DNA of 53,911 bases from an uncultured Bacilli bacterium (GTDB lineage Bacteria; Bacillota_I; Bacilli_A; RF39; UBA660), in assembly GCA_947598485.1 (NCBI GenBank), contig CANQFJ010000008.1:1-53911 (forward strand), read 5' to 3'. This document shows positions 1-8,608 of this stretch, piece by piece. The notes under the pieces were generated by a model. The model searched no databases, was not told where the DNA came from, and worked only from the letters and a program-made list of their open reading frames with translations. The translations under genes were made by a program, and so were the position numbers. Within the stretch, counting starts at the first letter, position 1. Each line of letters starts with the position of its first letter.

Positions 1-2
1 GT

Positions 3-28
3 GATTATTTTAACAAGTTAAAATAATC
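3..28. repeat. Perfect 12-bp inverted repeat
   Basis: GATTATTTTAAC and GTTAAAATAATC form a perfect 12-bp inverted repeat separated by only two bases. No T-run follows on the plus strand, so it does not look like an ordinary plus-strand terminator. It could end a gene lying upstream of the window or be a protein-binding palindrome. Confidence 0.6.
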
Positions 29-35
29 TATCGTT

Positions 36-72
36 GGTTTGTCGTGACTCTGTCACTTTTGTTTGACAAACC
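36..72. repeat. Interrupted stem-loop, 8 + 5 bp
   Basis: GGTTTGTC (36-43) pairs with GACAAACC (65-72). Inside it GTGAC pairs with GTCAC around a TCT loop, leaving an unpaired TTTTGTTT on the 3' side. The element lies upstream of the promoter of the first gene, so it is not part of that mRNA leader. It may be the 3' end of an RNA or gene outside the window. Confidence 0.55.
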
Positions 73-106
73 TACAATTTTATTTTTGACTAATATTTTT
101 TCTTAA

Positions 107-135
107 TTTACATATTATAGTTTAAATGGTATAAT
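107..135 (+). promoter_or_regulatory. Sigma-A-type promoter for nucleoside kinase gene
   Basis: TTTACA (107-112) and TATAAT (130-135) are separated by 17 bp. TGG directly before the -10 box makes it an extended -10 promoter. Transcription would begin near 142, about 20 bases before the start codon. Confidence 0.6.
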
Positions 136-164
136 TTAGAAAGATTAAGAATTGGGGAAATGAT

Positions 165-1811
165 ATGAGTGATATAAAAATAACATTAGATAATGGTCAA
201 ACTAAAACTTTTCCTATAAATACAACTTATAAAGAAATGAGTGAAACTTTTCCTGATGTTGATAAAATCATAGGTGTTAGCGTTAATAATAAAATTACTT
301 CTTTAGCGGATAAATGCGACCAAAACGTAAAGGTAAGATTTATTAAAGTGCATGAAACCGATGGTAATAGAATTTATGTTGCTGGCTTAAAAATGATTTT
401 TGAATATGCTTTAAAAAGATGCTTGCCTAAAGCTCAAGTAGAGTTTTCCTATAATATTCCTTGTGGAATAGTAGCTACTATAAAAAATAGTGAAATACTT
501 AATAGCGATATTTATGCCTTAAAAATGGCAATGGCTCAATTAGTGGAAGATGATAAACGAATTGAAAAATTAATTATAAAAAGCCAAGATGGCATAACAT
601 ATTACGATAAGTTAAATAATAAAGTCAAATCTGATAATATTCAAAATATTATGGATTTAACGATAACCCTATATAGGCTTGAAAATATAGTTAATTATTA
701 CTATTCAGAAATGCCATATTCTACAGGAATTATAGATAAATTTGAAATTAAATATTTAGATAATAACAAGATTCTAATTTCTTATCCAATGGAGTTTTAT
801 GATGGCAGAATTCCTGAGTATCATGATTATAAAGGAATTATGAATTCTTATGAAGATGGAGAATCTTGGCTTAAAAAGATGAAAGTTCCATATATTAACG
901 ATATTAATCGAGAAATATATGATGGTAACATTACAAAATTTGTGCGATCTAGTGAACTTAATTTTAATTTAAGCATAAATGACGCTGCCAAAGAAATAGT
1001 TGAAAGTGATAAAATAAAATATGTTTTAATAGCAGGACCATCTTCAAGTGGAAAAACTACCGTTACGAAAAGAATAGCTAGTTATTTTGAAATATATGGT
1101 AAACATACTTTAGTTATTTCAATTGATGACTATTTCAAAGAAAGAGCCGATAATCCCAAAGATGCTAATGGCGAATATGATTTTGAGTGTGTAGAAGCTA
1201 TAGATATGAAATATTTACAAGAAGATGTTGAAAGAATCCTTAGAGGAGAGAAAATATACCTACCAAGTTTTAACTTTATAACAGGCCATAAAGAAGTATC
1301 AAGTAAGAATGTAAAAATTTATGATGATACAATTATATTATTTGAAGGATTGCATGCTTTAAATCCAAATGTACTATCGTTTTTACCTGATGAGCAAAAA
1401 TATAAGATATATGTAAGTCCATTTATTCCATTAAGATTAGATGAACATAATTATATATCTTTAAATGATTTAAGATTAATTAGAAGAATGGTAAGAGATT
1501 TTCGAACAAGAGGAGCCTCTGTTAACAGCACTTTAGCTTATTGGCAAAAAGTAAGAGCAGGAGAAGAAAGAAATATTATTCCCTATGTAAATAGTGCTAA
1601 TAGAATTATTAATACTTCCCTTCCATATGAAGTGGGCGTATTAAAGATATTAGTAGAACCTCTTTTGTATTCTGTGAAGAAAGATGAGCCATACTATAAT
1701 GAGGCCAGAAGATTATTAAATTTTTTAAAACAATTTTTTACAATTAATACAGAATATGTACCAAAAGATTCAATATTAAGAGAGTTTATAGGAGGAAATG
1801 ATAATGATTAG
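165..1811 (+). CDS. Nucleoside kinase with TGS domain (uridine kinase family)
   Basis: This 548-residue protein has three parts. Residues 1-60 resemble a TGS domain. Residues about 65-175 resemble the second additional domain of threonyl-tRNA synthetase. From about residue 285 there is a P-loop kinase with Walker A GPSSSGKTT near 290-298. The architecture is that of the long Firmicute 'nucleoside kinase/uridine kinase' family, expected to phosphorylate uridine or related nucleosides with a nucleoside triphosphate; the exact substrate cannot be read from sequence. A GGGGA ribosome binding site precedes the ATG. The gene overlaps gap by 8 bp, so the two are probably cotranscribed and translationally coupled. 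Confidence 0.8.
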   Translation: MSDIKITLDNGQTKTFPINTTYKEMSETFPDVDKIIGVSVNNKITSLADKCDQNVKVRFIKVHETDGNRIYVAGLKMIFEYALKRCLPKAQVEFSYNIPCGIVATIKNSEILNSDIYALKMAMAQLVEDDKRIEKLIIKSQDGITYYDKLNNKVKSDNIQNIMDLTITLYRLENIVNYYYSEMPYSTGIIDKFEIKYLDNNKILISYPMEFYDGRIPEYHDYKGIMNSYEDGESWLKKMKVPYINDINREIYDGNITKFVRSSELNFNLSINDAAKEIVESDKIKYVLIAGPSSSGKTTVTKRIASYFEIYGKHTLVISIDDYFKERADNPKDANGEYDFECVEAIDMKYLQEDVERILRGEKIYLPSFNFITGHKEVSSKNVKIYDDTIILFEGLHALNPNVLSFLPDEQKYKIYVSPFIPLRLDEHNYISLNDLRLIRRMVRDFRTRGASVNSTLAYWQKVRAGEERNIIPYVNSANRIINTSLPYEVGVLKILVEPLLYSVKKDEPYYNEARRLLNFLKQFFTINTEYVPKDSILREFIGGNDND

Positions 1812-2808
1812 AGTCGCTATTAATGGTTTTGGTAGAATAGGAAGAATTGCTTTTAGACAAATGATTACATCAACTGATTTTGATGTTGTAGCAATCAATT
1901 CTTTAGATGGAACACCTGAAGAGTTTGCTTATTTTATTAAGTATGACACTGTTCATGGTACTTTTCATGAAAATGAAATTTCATATGATGATAAAGATTT
2001 AATCATATGTGGTAAAAAAAGAATTAAAGTCTTTGCCGATAAGGACCCTGAAAATTTGCCATGGAAAGATTTAAACATTGATTTAGTACTAGAATGTACA
2101 GGAGCTTTTACTTCTGTCGAGGGAGCCTCAAAACATCTTAAAGCGGGAGCTAAAAAAGTTTTAATTAGTGCTCCGGGCAAAGATGAAATGCCTACTATTG
2201 TTTATGGCGTAAATGATGATAGTATGAATCTTGAAGATAAAATTGTTAGTGCCGCTAGCTGTACTACCAATTGCTTGGCCCCTGTTCTTAAGATTATTAA
2301 CGATGAATTTGGCATAGTAAAGGGATTTATGAGTACTATTCATGCCTATACATCTGATCAACTTAATTTAGATAACATTCATAAAAAGGGTATGAATTCA
2401 AGAAGAGGAAGAGCAAGCGCCGAAAATATTGTTCCAGCATCTACCGGAGCAGCAAAAGCTATAGGGCTTGTTATACCTTCTTTAAAAGGCAAAATGGACG
2501 GCTTAGCTTATCGCGTTCCCGTAGCAGATGGTTCAGTTGTTGATGTAACGTTAGAACTTGAGAAACAAGTAACTAAAGAAGAAATAAACGAAGCCTTTAA
2601 AAATAGACAAAATGAGATATTGAAATATACTGAAGATCCAATCGTTTCTTGTGACGTTATTGGTAAAAAGTTTGGTGCTACGGTTGATGGTTTATGTACT
2701 AACGTTATTGAAAGTGATGGTAAACAACTTGTTAAAGTCGTAGCATGGTATGATAATGAATGGGGTTATACCGCACAAATGCTTAGGACCGCTAAAAGGA
2801 TGTTTTAA
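1804..2808 (+). CDS. gap: Glyceraldehyde-3-phosphate dehydrogenase, type I
   Basis: The enzyme oxidises and phosphorylates glyceraldehyde 3-phosphate to 1,3-bisphosphoglycerate using NAD. The N-terminal dinucleotide-binding motif (INGFGRIGR) is present, and the catalytic Cys is residue 153 in SCTTNCLAP. At 334 residues it has the usual length. The ORF track starts at 1798, but GGAGG ends at 1795, too close to that ATG. The second ATG at 1804 has an 8-nt spacing and gives the normal MIRVAINGFGR start. The stop codon lies inside a terminator stem, and pgk follows from its own promoter. Confidence 0.95.
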   Translation: MIRVAINGFGRIGRIAFRQMITSTDFDVVAINSLDGTPEEFAYFIKYDTVHGTFHENEISYDDKDLIICGKKRIKVFADKDPENLPWKDLNIDLVLECTGAFTSVEGASKHLKAGAKKVLISAPGKDEMPTIVYGVNDDSMNLEDKIVSAASCTTNCLAPVLKIINDEFGIVKGFMSTIHAYTSDQLNLDNIHKKGMNSRRGRASAENIVPASTGAAKAIGLVIPSLKGKMDGLAYRVPVADGSVVDVTLELEKQVTKEEINEAFKNRQNEILKYTEDPIVSCDVIGKKFGATVDGLCTNVIESDGKQLVKVVAWYDNEWGYTAQMLRTAKRMF

Positions 2809-2828
2809 ATATAAAAATATCCTTTTTT
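2794..2828 (+). terminator. Terminator after gap
   Basis: AAAAGGATGTTTT pairs with AAAATATCCTTTT (one G-T pair), giving a 13-bp stem followed by T residues. The left arm covers the end of the gap coding sequence including its stop codon. Confidence 0.7.
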
Positions 2829-2829
2829 A

Positions 2830-2858
2830 TTGAAAAAAAGTGCCCTGTTTGGTAAAAT
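2830..2858 (+). promoter_or_regulatory. Promoter for pgk
   Basis: TTGAAA (2830-2835) and TAAAAT (2853-2858) are 17 bp apart, with TGG before the -10 box (extended -10). It starts just after the gap terminator, so pgk is transcribed separately. Confidence 0.7.
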
Positions 2859-2885
2859 TGTATATAACATAGGTGGTGATTTATA

Positions 2886-4037
2886 GTGATACATTATGTT
2901 GATGAAACAGAAATAAAGAATAAAAAAGTTATTGTAAGATGCGACTTTAATGTACCAATGCAAGATGGTAAAATTATAGATAATAGTAGAATAATAAAGA
3001 GTTTAGAAACAATTAATTATCTTTTAAAAAATAATAATGCTTTAATTTTAATGAGTCATTTAGGAAGAATAAAAACAGCGGAAGATAAAGAAAAATACTC
3101 ATTAAAAGTTGTCCAAAAAGAATTATCAAGACTTCTTAATAAGGAAGTTAAATTTCTGGCATCTCCTGTAGGTATGGAAACTATGAAAACTTGCCACGAA
3201 CTAAAAAATGGTGAAATAGTCTTACTTGAAAATACCCGTTTTTGTGATCTGACTGAAAGACTAGAGAGCAATAATAATGAAAATCTTGCAAAATATTGGG
3301 CTTCCTTAGCAGATGTATTTGTTGTTGATGCTTTTGGATCACTTCATAGAAATCACGCATCTGTTGCCGGTATATCCGCTTATTTGCCAACTTACATTGG
3401 CTTTTTAGTAAAAGAGGAAATAGATAACCTAAATCCCGTTATTATGAATATAAAAAGACCTTTTACGATTTTTATGGGTGGTGCTAAGGTTGATGATAAA
3501 CTTGGCTACATAAAATTATTACTTAAAAAGTGTGATAAGCTTCTTTTAGGTGGCGGTATTGCTAATTCTTTTCTATATGCTTGTGGATATGATGTTGGCG
3601 ATAGTTTATGTACTAGTGACGAAATGACTTTAGATGAAATACGGGAATTAATTAAAGTTTATAAAGATAAGATTATTATGCCAATTGATTTCGTTATTGA
3701 AGATAATAAAATTCTCGATTTAGGAGATAGAACTATTAATAAATATAAAAAATATTTAGATGAAAGTAAAACCATATTTATTAATGGTACCTGTGGAAAA
3801 TTTGAAGAAAGTAGATTCTCTCATGGTACTATAGCATTGCTATCTAGCTTAAAAAATAATTCGGCGATAAAAATTGCTGGTGGTGGCGATACGCTTAATG
3901 CTATTAATGAATTTGGCTTACAAGATGTTTTTACGTTCTTATCTAGTGGCGGAGGAGCTTCTTTAGAGTATATTAGCAACAATAATTTGGCAGCATTAGA
4001 CTATATAAATAAGCATACCGACACGAATCGACAATGA
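2886..4037 (+). CDS. pgk: Phosphoglycerate kinase
   Basis: Transfers the acyl phosphate of 1,3-bisphosphoglycerate to ADP in glycolysis. The N-terminal RCDFNVP motif binds 3-phosphoglycerate, and the C-terminal glycine-rich SSGGGASLE segment is typical of the phosphate-binding region. At 383 residues it is slightly shorter than the common 390-400. The start codon is GTG, preceded by AGGTGG at good spacing. The C-terminus is divergent and ends in a polar tail. It follows gap but has its own promoter and terminator. Confidence 0.95.
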   Translation: MIHYVDETEIKNKKVIVRCDFNVPMQDGKIIDNSRIIKSLETINYLLKNNNALILMSHLGRIKTAEDKEKYSLKVVQKELSRLLNKEVKFLASPVGMETMKTCHELKNGEIVLLENTRFCDLTERLESNNNENLAKYWASLADVFVVDAFGSLHRNHASVAGISAYLPTYIGFLVKEEIDNLNPVIMNIKRPFTIFMGGAKVDDKLGYIKLLLKKCDKLLLGGGIANSFLYACGYDVGDSLCTSDEMTLDEIRELIKVYKDKIIMPIDFVIEDNKILDLGDRTINKYKKYLDESKTIFINGTCGKFEESRFSHGTIALLSSLKNNSAIKIAGGGDTLNAINEFGLQDVFTFLSSGGGASLEYISNNNLAALDYINKHTDTNRQ

Positions 4038-4049
4038 TTTACATATATA

Positions 4050-4092
4050 GACAAAAGGTGACATGGCTCGCTATGGCTTTTTGTCTTTTTTT
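4050..4092 (+). terminator. Terminator after pgk
   Basis: GACAAAA (4050-4056) pairs with TTTTGTC (4079-4085). A smaller stem (CATGG/CTATG) lies inside, and a run of seven T follows. Confidence 0.7.
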
Positions 4093-4160
4093 ATTTTATA
4101 ATTGTTTTTGTGGTCGAGCAGTATACAGACTAAAAGAGAAAGAGGAGAGATTAAATTCTT

Positions 4161-4925
4161 ATGTCTAATAAGATACGTGCGATTATAATCGACGACAATA
4201 CAATAGTAGTAAATAATTTGACTGATCACTTTAATAAATCTGGCAAAATTGAAGTTGTAAATTCCTTTGCTGATGGAGAATCAGCATTAGAATATATTAT
4301 ATCTAATATTGATAAGTTTGATCTTATTCTAATGGATATCTTATTACCCAAGTTAGATGGTACCGCCCTTTTAGGAGAAATAACTTCAAGAGGCATAAAG
4401 AAGAATGTTATTATTTTATCTAGCTATAAGGATGATAAGGTAATAAAAGAATGTATGAATTACAATGTTACCCATTATATGCTGAAACCTATTAATATTA
4501 CTTCATTAGAACATAGAGTTCAAGAAGCCTTTGAAAATAATGATACTCCGATTGTAAATACTAAAAAGCAAATAGATGTCGAGGTAAGTGAATTACTTCA
4601 TAACCTTGGTATTCCTTCTCATATAAGAGGTTACAAATATCTAAGAGATAGTATCGTGTTAATCTATACTGATGATAAAATTTCTTATATAACAAAGGAG
4701 CTATATCCCAGGATTGCCGAGAAATACGACACTACAGCCTCAAGAGTAGAAAGAGCAATAAGACACGCAATTGAAATTGGGTGTATGCGAGGCAATATAT
4801 CTTTAATGGATGATTTATTTGGTTTTTCAATAAGTTGTGATAAAGATAAACCTACTAATTCAGAATTTATTTCGACTATAGCAGATAGATTTAAGTTAGA
4901 TAAAAACTTTGTTAAAAAGCTATAG
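4161..4925 (+). CDS. spo0A: Sporulation master regulator Spo0A
   Basis: A 254-residue response regulator. The receiver domain has the acidic pair D11-D12, the phosphoacceptor D59 (LILMDILLP), S87/S88 and K109. The C-terminal DNA-binding domain has the family hallmark TTASRVERAIRHAIE and the KPTNSEFI segment seen in Bacillus subtilis Spo0A. It should bind 0A boxes once phosphorylated and commit the cell to sporulation. AGAGGAGAG precedes the ATG. I saw no convincing sigma-H promoter. The usual neighbours spoIVB and recN are absent. It lies between pgk and gpmI, bounded by terminator-like hairpins. Confidence 0.93.
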   Translation: MSNKIRAIIIDDNTIVVNNLTDHFNKSGKIEVVNSFADGESALEYIISNIDKFDLILMDILLPKLDGTALLGEITSRGIKKNVIILSSYKDDKVIKECMNYNVTHYMLKPINITSLEHRVQEAFENNDTPIVNTKKQIDVEVSELLHNLGIPSHIRGYKYLRDSIVLIYTDDKISYITKELYPRIAEKYDTTASRVERAIRHAIEIGCMRGNISLMDDLFGFSISCDKDKPTNSEFISTIADRFKLDKNFVKKL

Positions 4926-4943
4926 TTTTAAATAATACTCAAT

Positions 4944-4972
4944 TTGAGTTTTGTTTCCTATTGTGGTATTAT
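4944..4972 (+). promoter_or_regulatory. Promoter for gpmI, overlapping a palindrome
   Basis: TTGAGT (4944-4949) and TATTAT (4967-4972) are 17 bp apart, with TGG before the -10 box. The -35 box is the right half of ACTCAATTTGAGT, a near-perfect palindrome just after spo0A. This could be a weak terminator for spo0A or an operator over the -35 region. Confidence 0.55.
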
Positions 4973-4994
4973 CATGTAAGCAAAGGATGAAAAT

Positions 4995-6491
4995 ATGAAA
5001 AAAGTATTAACCATTATATTTGATGGTTTTGGTATGAGAGATGAAGTAGAAGGTAATGCTATCAAAGCTGCTAAAATGCATAACTTTGAAGAGTTTTATC
5101 AAAATTACCCTCATACAACATTATACGCTTCAGAGGAGTATGTTGGCCTATTGCCAGGTCAAATGGGTAACAGCGAAGTTGGCCATTTAACAATTGGAGC
5201 AGGAAGATTAATTAAATCTAGTAAAGAAAAAATTTTAGATTTTTTTACAGATGGCTATAAAGATAATGAGGCAGTAAGAAAACTAGCTGAAACTCCTGAT
5301 AAGACAGTACATATAATGGGACTATGTAGTGATGGTAATATTCATGCTGGTGTTGATGACTTTTTATACATGACAGAGTTACTTTATCGGTTAGGATATA
5401 AGAAAATATATTATCATTTAATTACCGATGGTAGAGATACAAAGGTAGATTCTGCTTATACTTATATTAAAATGGTTGAAGATAAATGTAAGGATTTAAA
5501 GGTTGGCAAAATAGCCACTATCTGTGGACGTTATTATGCTATGGATAGAGATAAAAATTATGATAGAACAAAGAAATATTATGATTTAGTTACTAGAGGC
5601 TATGGAAAGACAATTATAAATATAGATAAAGCTTTGAAAGATTCTTATGCTAAAGATGTAACGGATGAATTTATAAATCCGATGATTATCGATCCTAATG
5701 GGTTAATAAAAAATGGTGATATCTTAATATGGATGAACTTTCGTGCTGACCGAGCTAAACAAATATTATCGGCGTTTACAGATCCTAAATTTGCCGAATT
5801 TTCCGTTAGTGATTTTAATGATTTAACGGTTTATTCTTTCTTCACTGTAGACAACAATATTAATACTACTACTTTTTTAGGAGATAATGTGGTAGACAAT
5901 CCTTTAGGTATTTATTTGTCTAAATTGAATCTCAAACAAGCAAGAGTAGCAGAAAGCGAAAAGTATCCTCATGTTACATATTTCTTTGATGGGGGATATG
6001 AAGGAAAGATTACCAATTGTGATAAATTTCATATTCCATCACCTGATGTACCAACATATGATTTGAAACCGGAAATGAGTGCTGTTAGTGTTACGCAAAA
6101 GATAATTGAATGTATGGAAAAAGACTATGATTTTATCTTTGCTAATTATGCTAACCCTGATATGGTTGGACATACAGGTAGCATGGAGGCTGCTACTAAG
6201 GCTTGTATGGCTTTAGACATATGTTTAGGCAAGATTCTTGAAGCTGCTGAAGAGAATTTTTATACTGTTTTTTTACTTGCGGATCATGGTAACTGTGATA
6301 CAATGATTAACCCAGATGGCTCAATATGTACTACTCACTCACTTGCCAAAGTGCCTTTTGTAGTTAATGATCCAAAGGTCCACTTTAAAGACAATGGTGA
6401 CCTTACAAATGTTGCACCAACATTACTTGATTATATGGATATTGCTATACCGAGCCAAATGACGTCTAATTCAATTTTAGAACGCGAATAG
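4995..6491 (+). CDS. gpmI: 2,3-bisphosphoglycerate-independent phosphoglycerate mutase
   Basis: Interconverts 3- and 2-phosphoglycerate through a phosphoserine intermediate, using two Mn ions. The N-terminal metal-binding DGFG, the nucleophile S60 in MGNSEVGH, the TDGRDT and GRYYAMDR motifs and the C-terminal ADHGNCD motif are all present. Length 498 is slightly below the usual 510. It completes the gap-pgk-gpmI trio; tpiA and eno are not in the window. An AAAGGA ribosome binding site precedes the ATG, and a strong terminator follows. Confidence 0.95.
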   Translation: MKKVLTIIFDGFGMRDEVEGNAIKAAKMHNFEEFYQNYPHTTLYASEEYVGLLPGQMGNSEVGHLTIGAGRLIKSSKEKILDFFTDGYKDNEAVRKLAETPDKTVHIMGLCSDGNIHAGVDDFLYMTELLYRLGYKKIYYHLITDGRDTKVDSAYTYIKMVEDKCKDLKVGKIATICGRYYAMDRDKNYDRTKKYYDLVTRGYGKTIINIDKALKDSYAKDVTDEFINPMIIDPNGLIKNGDILIWMNFRADRAKQILSAFTDPKFAEFSVSDFNDLTVYSFFTVDNNINTTTFLGDNVVDNPLGIYLSKLNLKQARVAESEKYPHVTYFFDGGYEGKITNCDKFHIPSPDVPTYDLKPEMSAVSVTQKIIECMEKDYDFIFANYANPDMVGHTGSMEAATKACMALDICLGKILEAAEENFYTVFLLADHGNCDTMINPDGSICTTHSLAKVPFVVNDPKVHFKDNGDLTNVAPTLLDYMDIAIPSQMTSNSILERE

Positions 6492-6516
6492 ATATTTAAA
6501 CGATATCTATTTTTTT
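6488..6516 (+). terminator. Terminator after gpmI
   Basis: ATAGATAT (6488-6495) pairs with ATATCTAT (6503-6510), followed by six T. The left arm overlaps the gpmI stop codon. Confidence 0.8.
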
Positions 6517-6549
6517 GTGGTACGTATAAATATAATTTTCAAAAATAGG

Positions 6550-6583
6550 GATGATTAAAATTTAATTTTGACCATCTTTTTTT
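6550..6583 (+). terminator. Second terminator-like hairpin before the S10 operon
   Basis: GATGATTAAAAT pairs with ATTTTGACCATC (one mismatch, one G-T pair) around a three-base loop, followed by seven T. It lies upstream of the rpsJ promoter and would insulate the ribosomal operon. The rest of the 6492-6668 stretch is AT-rich and shows no gene. Confidence 0.6.
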
Positions 6584-6668
6584 ATTTTCTTTAAAAAGTC
6601 ATACTTATTTTAGTAAAACAAATTTGAAAAATTTATATATATTTTTATGAAAAAAGTGACATTTTTTC

Positions 6669-6698
6669 TTGCATTTATGCATAAAAATGTGTTATAGT
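6669..6698 (+). promoter_or_regulatory. Promoter of the ribosomal protein operon
   Basis: TTGCAT (6669-6674) and TATAGT (6693-6698) are 18 bp apart, with TGT before the -10 box (extended -10). It is the only good promoter between gpmI and rpsJ. A start near 6705 leaves a leader of about 120 nt. Confidence 0.6.
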
Positions 6699-6704
6699 TG
6701 TTCT

Positions 6705-6823
6705 TGTATGACTGCGAAGACACGCAAGGTTGCTGATACGCTAGGATGAGTTGGTAAATAGTAGCAATCAGGTAATTTGCGTCGAGCAAGCCTATACTAG
6801 ATATAGACGAAAGGAGAAAATTT
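6705..6823 (+). promoter_or_regulatory. Structured 5' leader of the S10 operon
   Basis: The stretch is GC-richer than its surroundings and can fold. ACGCAA (6722-6727) pairs with TTGCGT (6777-6782), enclosing TTGCT (6730-6734) paired with AGCAA (6763-6767). CTATA/TATAG forms a further small stem before the ribosome binding site. This fits an autoregulatory ribosomal-protein leader as known upstream of rpsJ in other bacteria. Which protein binds is not shown by the sequence. Confidence 0.5.
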
Positions 6824-7135
6824 ATGGCAAAAGAAGGACAAGTTCGTATTACTTTAAAAGCCTATGATCACCGTGTACTTGACGTAGCTGCTGGAAAAAT
6901 ATGCGAAACTGTTAAAAGAACGGGAGGAGAAATATCAGGACCAGTTCCACTTCCAACTGAAATTGAAAAATTCACAGTTTTAAGAGCTGTACACAAAGAC
7001 AAAGATGCTCGTGAACAATTTGAAAGAAGAACTCATAAAAGATTAATTGATATTAAAAACCCAAGCAAAGAAACAATAGATGCACTAACTCATTTAGATT
7101 TACCTAGTGGTGTAGATATTAATATTAAATTATAA
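6824..7135 (+). CDS. rpsJ: Ribosomal protein S10
   Basis: First gene of the ribosomal super-operon. The 103-residue product has the S10 core ([10 protein letters not shown] near the start, [10 protein letters not shown] in the C-terminal half) and the usual length. It joins the 30S head and also acts as NusE in transcription antitermination. AAAGGAG precedes the ATG. It follows the structured leader described separately. Confidence 0.97.
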   Translation: MAKEGQVRITLKAYDHRVLDVAAGKICETVKRTGGEISGPVPLPTEIEKFTVLRAVHKDKDAREQFERRTHKRLIDIKNPSKETIDALTHLDLPSGVDINIKL

Positions 7136-7152
7136 GGAAAGGAAATTTAAAA

Positions 7153-7962
7153 ATGAAAGGAATCTTAGGACGCAAAGCTGGTATGACTCAAGTTTTCTCT
7201 AAAGATGGAAGACTTATACCTGTAACTGTTGTTGAAGTAGAACCTAATATTGTAATGCAAGTTAAGACTACCGAAAAGAATGGTTATAATGCAATCCAAC
7301 TTGGCGTATTTGAAAAGAAAGAAAGAAATACAACTAAAGCAGAAATTGGCAATGCCAAAAAAGCAAATACAACACCTAAGCGCTTCTTAAAAGAAATAAG
7401 AGACTACGAAGGATCTTATAATGTTGGAGATGCAGTTAGTGTTGAAGTATTTGAAAAGGGAGAAATAGTAGATGTAACTGGAACTTCTAAAGGAAAGGGT
7501 TTCCAAGGTGTTATCAAAAGATTTAATCAATCTAGAGGACCTATGGGACATGGTTCACATTATCATAGAAGACCAGGCTCACTTGGAACAATGCTTCCAA
7601 AAAGAGTATTAAAGGGTAAAAAACTAGCTGGACACATGGGTAATGAAACGGTAACAGTTCAAAACCTAGAAATTATTGAAGTTAATAAAGAAGAAAATTA
7701 CATTTTAATAAGTGGTAATGTTCCAGGCGCAAAAAATTCATTAGTATTAATTAAAACTGCGGTTAAAAATAGCCGTAAGAAAGATGTCAAAGATATAATT
7801 TCTTATGAAGAAGAAACTGTAGTAGATGCAGTAGAACCTGCTGTAGAAAATGAAGCAGTTGAAGCTGAAGTAGATAATACTGAAGTTACAGAAGCTGAAG
7901 AAACTACTGAGGAAGCTACTGAAGAAGTTACTAATGAAGAAGCTAAAGAGGAAGACAGGTAG
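7153..7962 (+). CDS. rplC: Ribosomal protein L3 with acidic C-terminal tail
   Basis: L3 is an early 50S assembly protein near the peptidyl transferase centre. Residues 1 to about 208 form a normal L3, with the conserved [10 protein letters not shown] and [13 protein letters not shown] segments. The 269-residue protein then has about 60 extra residues that are almost only Glu, Ala, Thr and Val (for example [17 protein letters not shown]). This tail is not part of the universal L3 fold. It is in frame with no stop, so it is a genuine extension. Its role is unknown. Confidence 0.95.
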   Translation: MKGILGRKAGMTQVFSKDGRLIPVTVVEVEPNIVMQVKTTEKNGYNAIQLGVFEKKERNTTKAEIGNAKKANTTPKRFLKEIRDYEGSYNVGDAVSVEVFEKGEIVDVTGTSKGKGFQGVIKRFNQSRGPMGHGSHYHRRPGSLGTMLPKRVLKGKKLAGHMGNETVTVQNLEIIEVNKEENYILISGNVPGAKNSLVLIKTAVKNSRKKDVKDIISYEEETVVDAVEPAVENEAVEAEVDNTEVTEAEETTEEATEEVTNEEAKEEDR

Positions 7963-7984
7963 TCTTTAGAAAGGATTTATTGAT

Positions 7985-8608
7985 ATGACAAAGATAAGTA
8001 TAAAAAATCTAAAAGGCGAACAAGTAAAAGATGTTACTTTAGCTGATAGCGTATGGAATGCCGAAGTCAATGATAGCGTAATGAAGAAGGAAATAAGACT
8101 TCAACTAAATGCATCAAGACAAGGAACTGCCAAAACTAAAACTAGAAGTGAAGTTTCTGGTGGTGGAAGAAAACCATGGAAACAAAAAGGCACAGGCCGT
8201 GCTAGACAAGGTTCTATTAGAGCTACTCAATGGCGTGGCGGTGGAATCGCTTTAGGAGTAACTCCTAGAAGTTATGATTTCAAAATTAATAAGAAAGAAA
8301 GAAGCTTAGCTTTAAGAAGTGCTTTAACTGAAAAAGCTAAAGAAAAGAAATTAATGGTAGTTGATTCTCTAGTACTTGATTCATTAAAGACTAAAGATGC
8401 TAAAGCTATTTTAGAAGGTTTAAAACTTGAAGGCAAAATCTTATTTGTAACAAATGAAGATGCTGAAAACTTATATATGGCTACTAGAAATCTTGGCAAT
8501 GTAATCGTACTATTTGCTGACGAAATCAACGTATTTGATGTAGTTAATGCTGATGTATTAGTACTAGATGAAGCAAGCTTAAAACAAATTGAGGAGGTGC
8601 TTAAATAA
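7985..8608 (+). CDS. rplD: Ribosomal protein L4
   Basis: A 207-residue protein of the usual length, with the conserved extended loop GGGRKPWKQKGTGRARQGS that lines the 50S exit tunnel. In several bacteria L4 also represses the S10 operon. Its stop overlaps the start of rplW by one base, so translation is probably coupled. A minus-strand ORF over its 3' half is a shadow. Confidence 0.97.
   Translation: MTKISIKNLKGEQVKDVTLADSVWNAEVNDSVMKKEIRLQLNASRQGTAKTKTRSEVSGGGRKPWKQKGTGRARQGSIRATQWRGGGIALGVTPRSYDFKINKKERSLALRSALTEKAKEKKLMVVDSLVLDSLKTKDAKAILEGLKLEGKILFVTNEDAENLYMATRNLGNVIVLFADEINVFDVVNADVLVLDEASLKQIEEVLK

Noticed and set aside
4097-4102. TATAAT as a spo0A promoter
   Set aside because: It is in the T-rich tail of the pgk terminator and has no -35 box at 17 bp; not strong enough to call.
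6492-6668. Small gene between gpmI and rpsJ
   Set aside because: Only terminators and AT-rich sequence with frequent stops in all frames; no ribosome binding site with a start codon.
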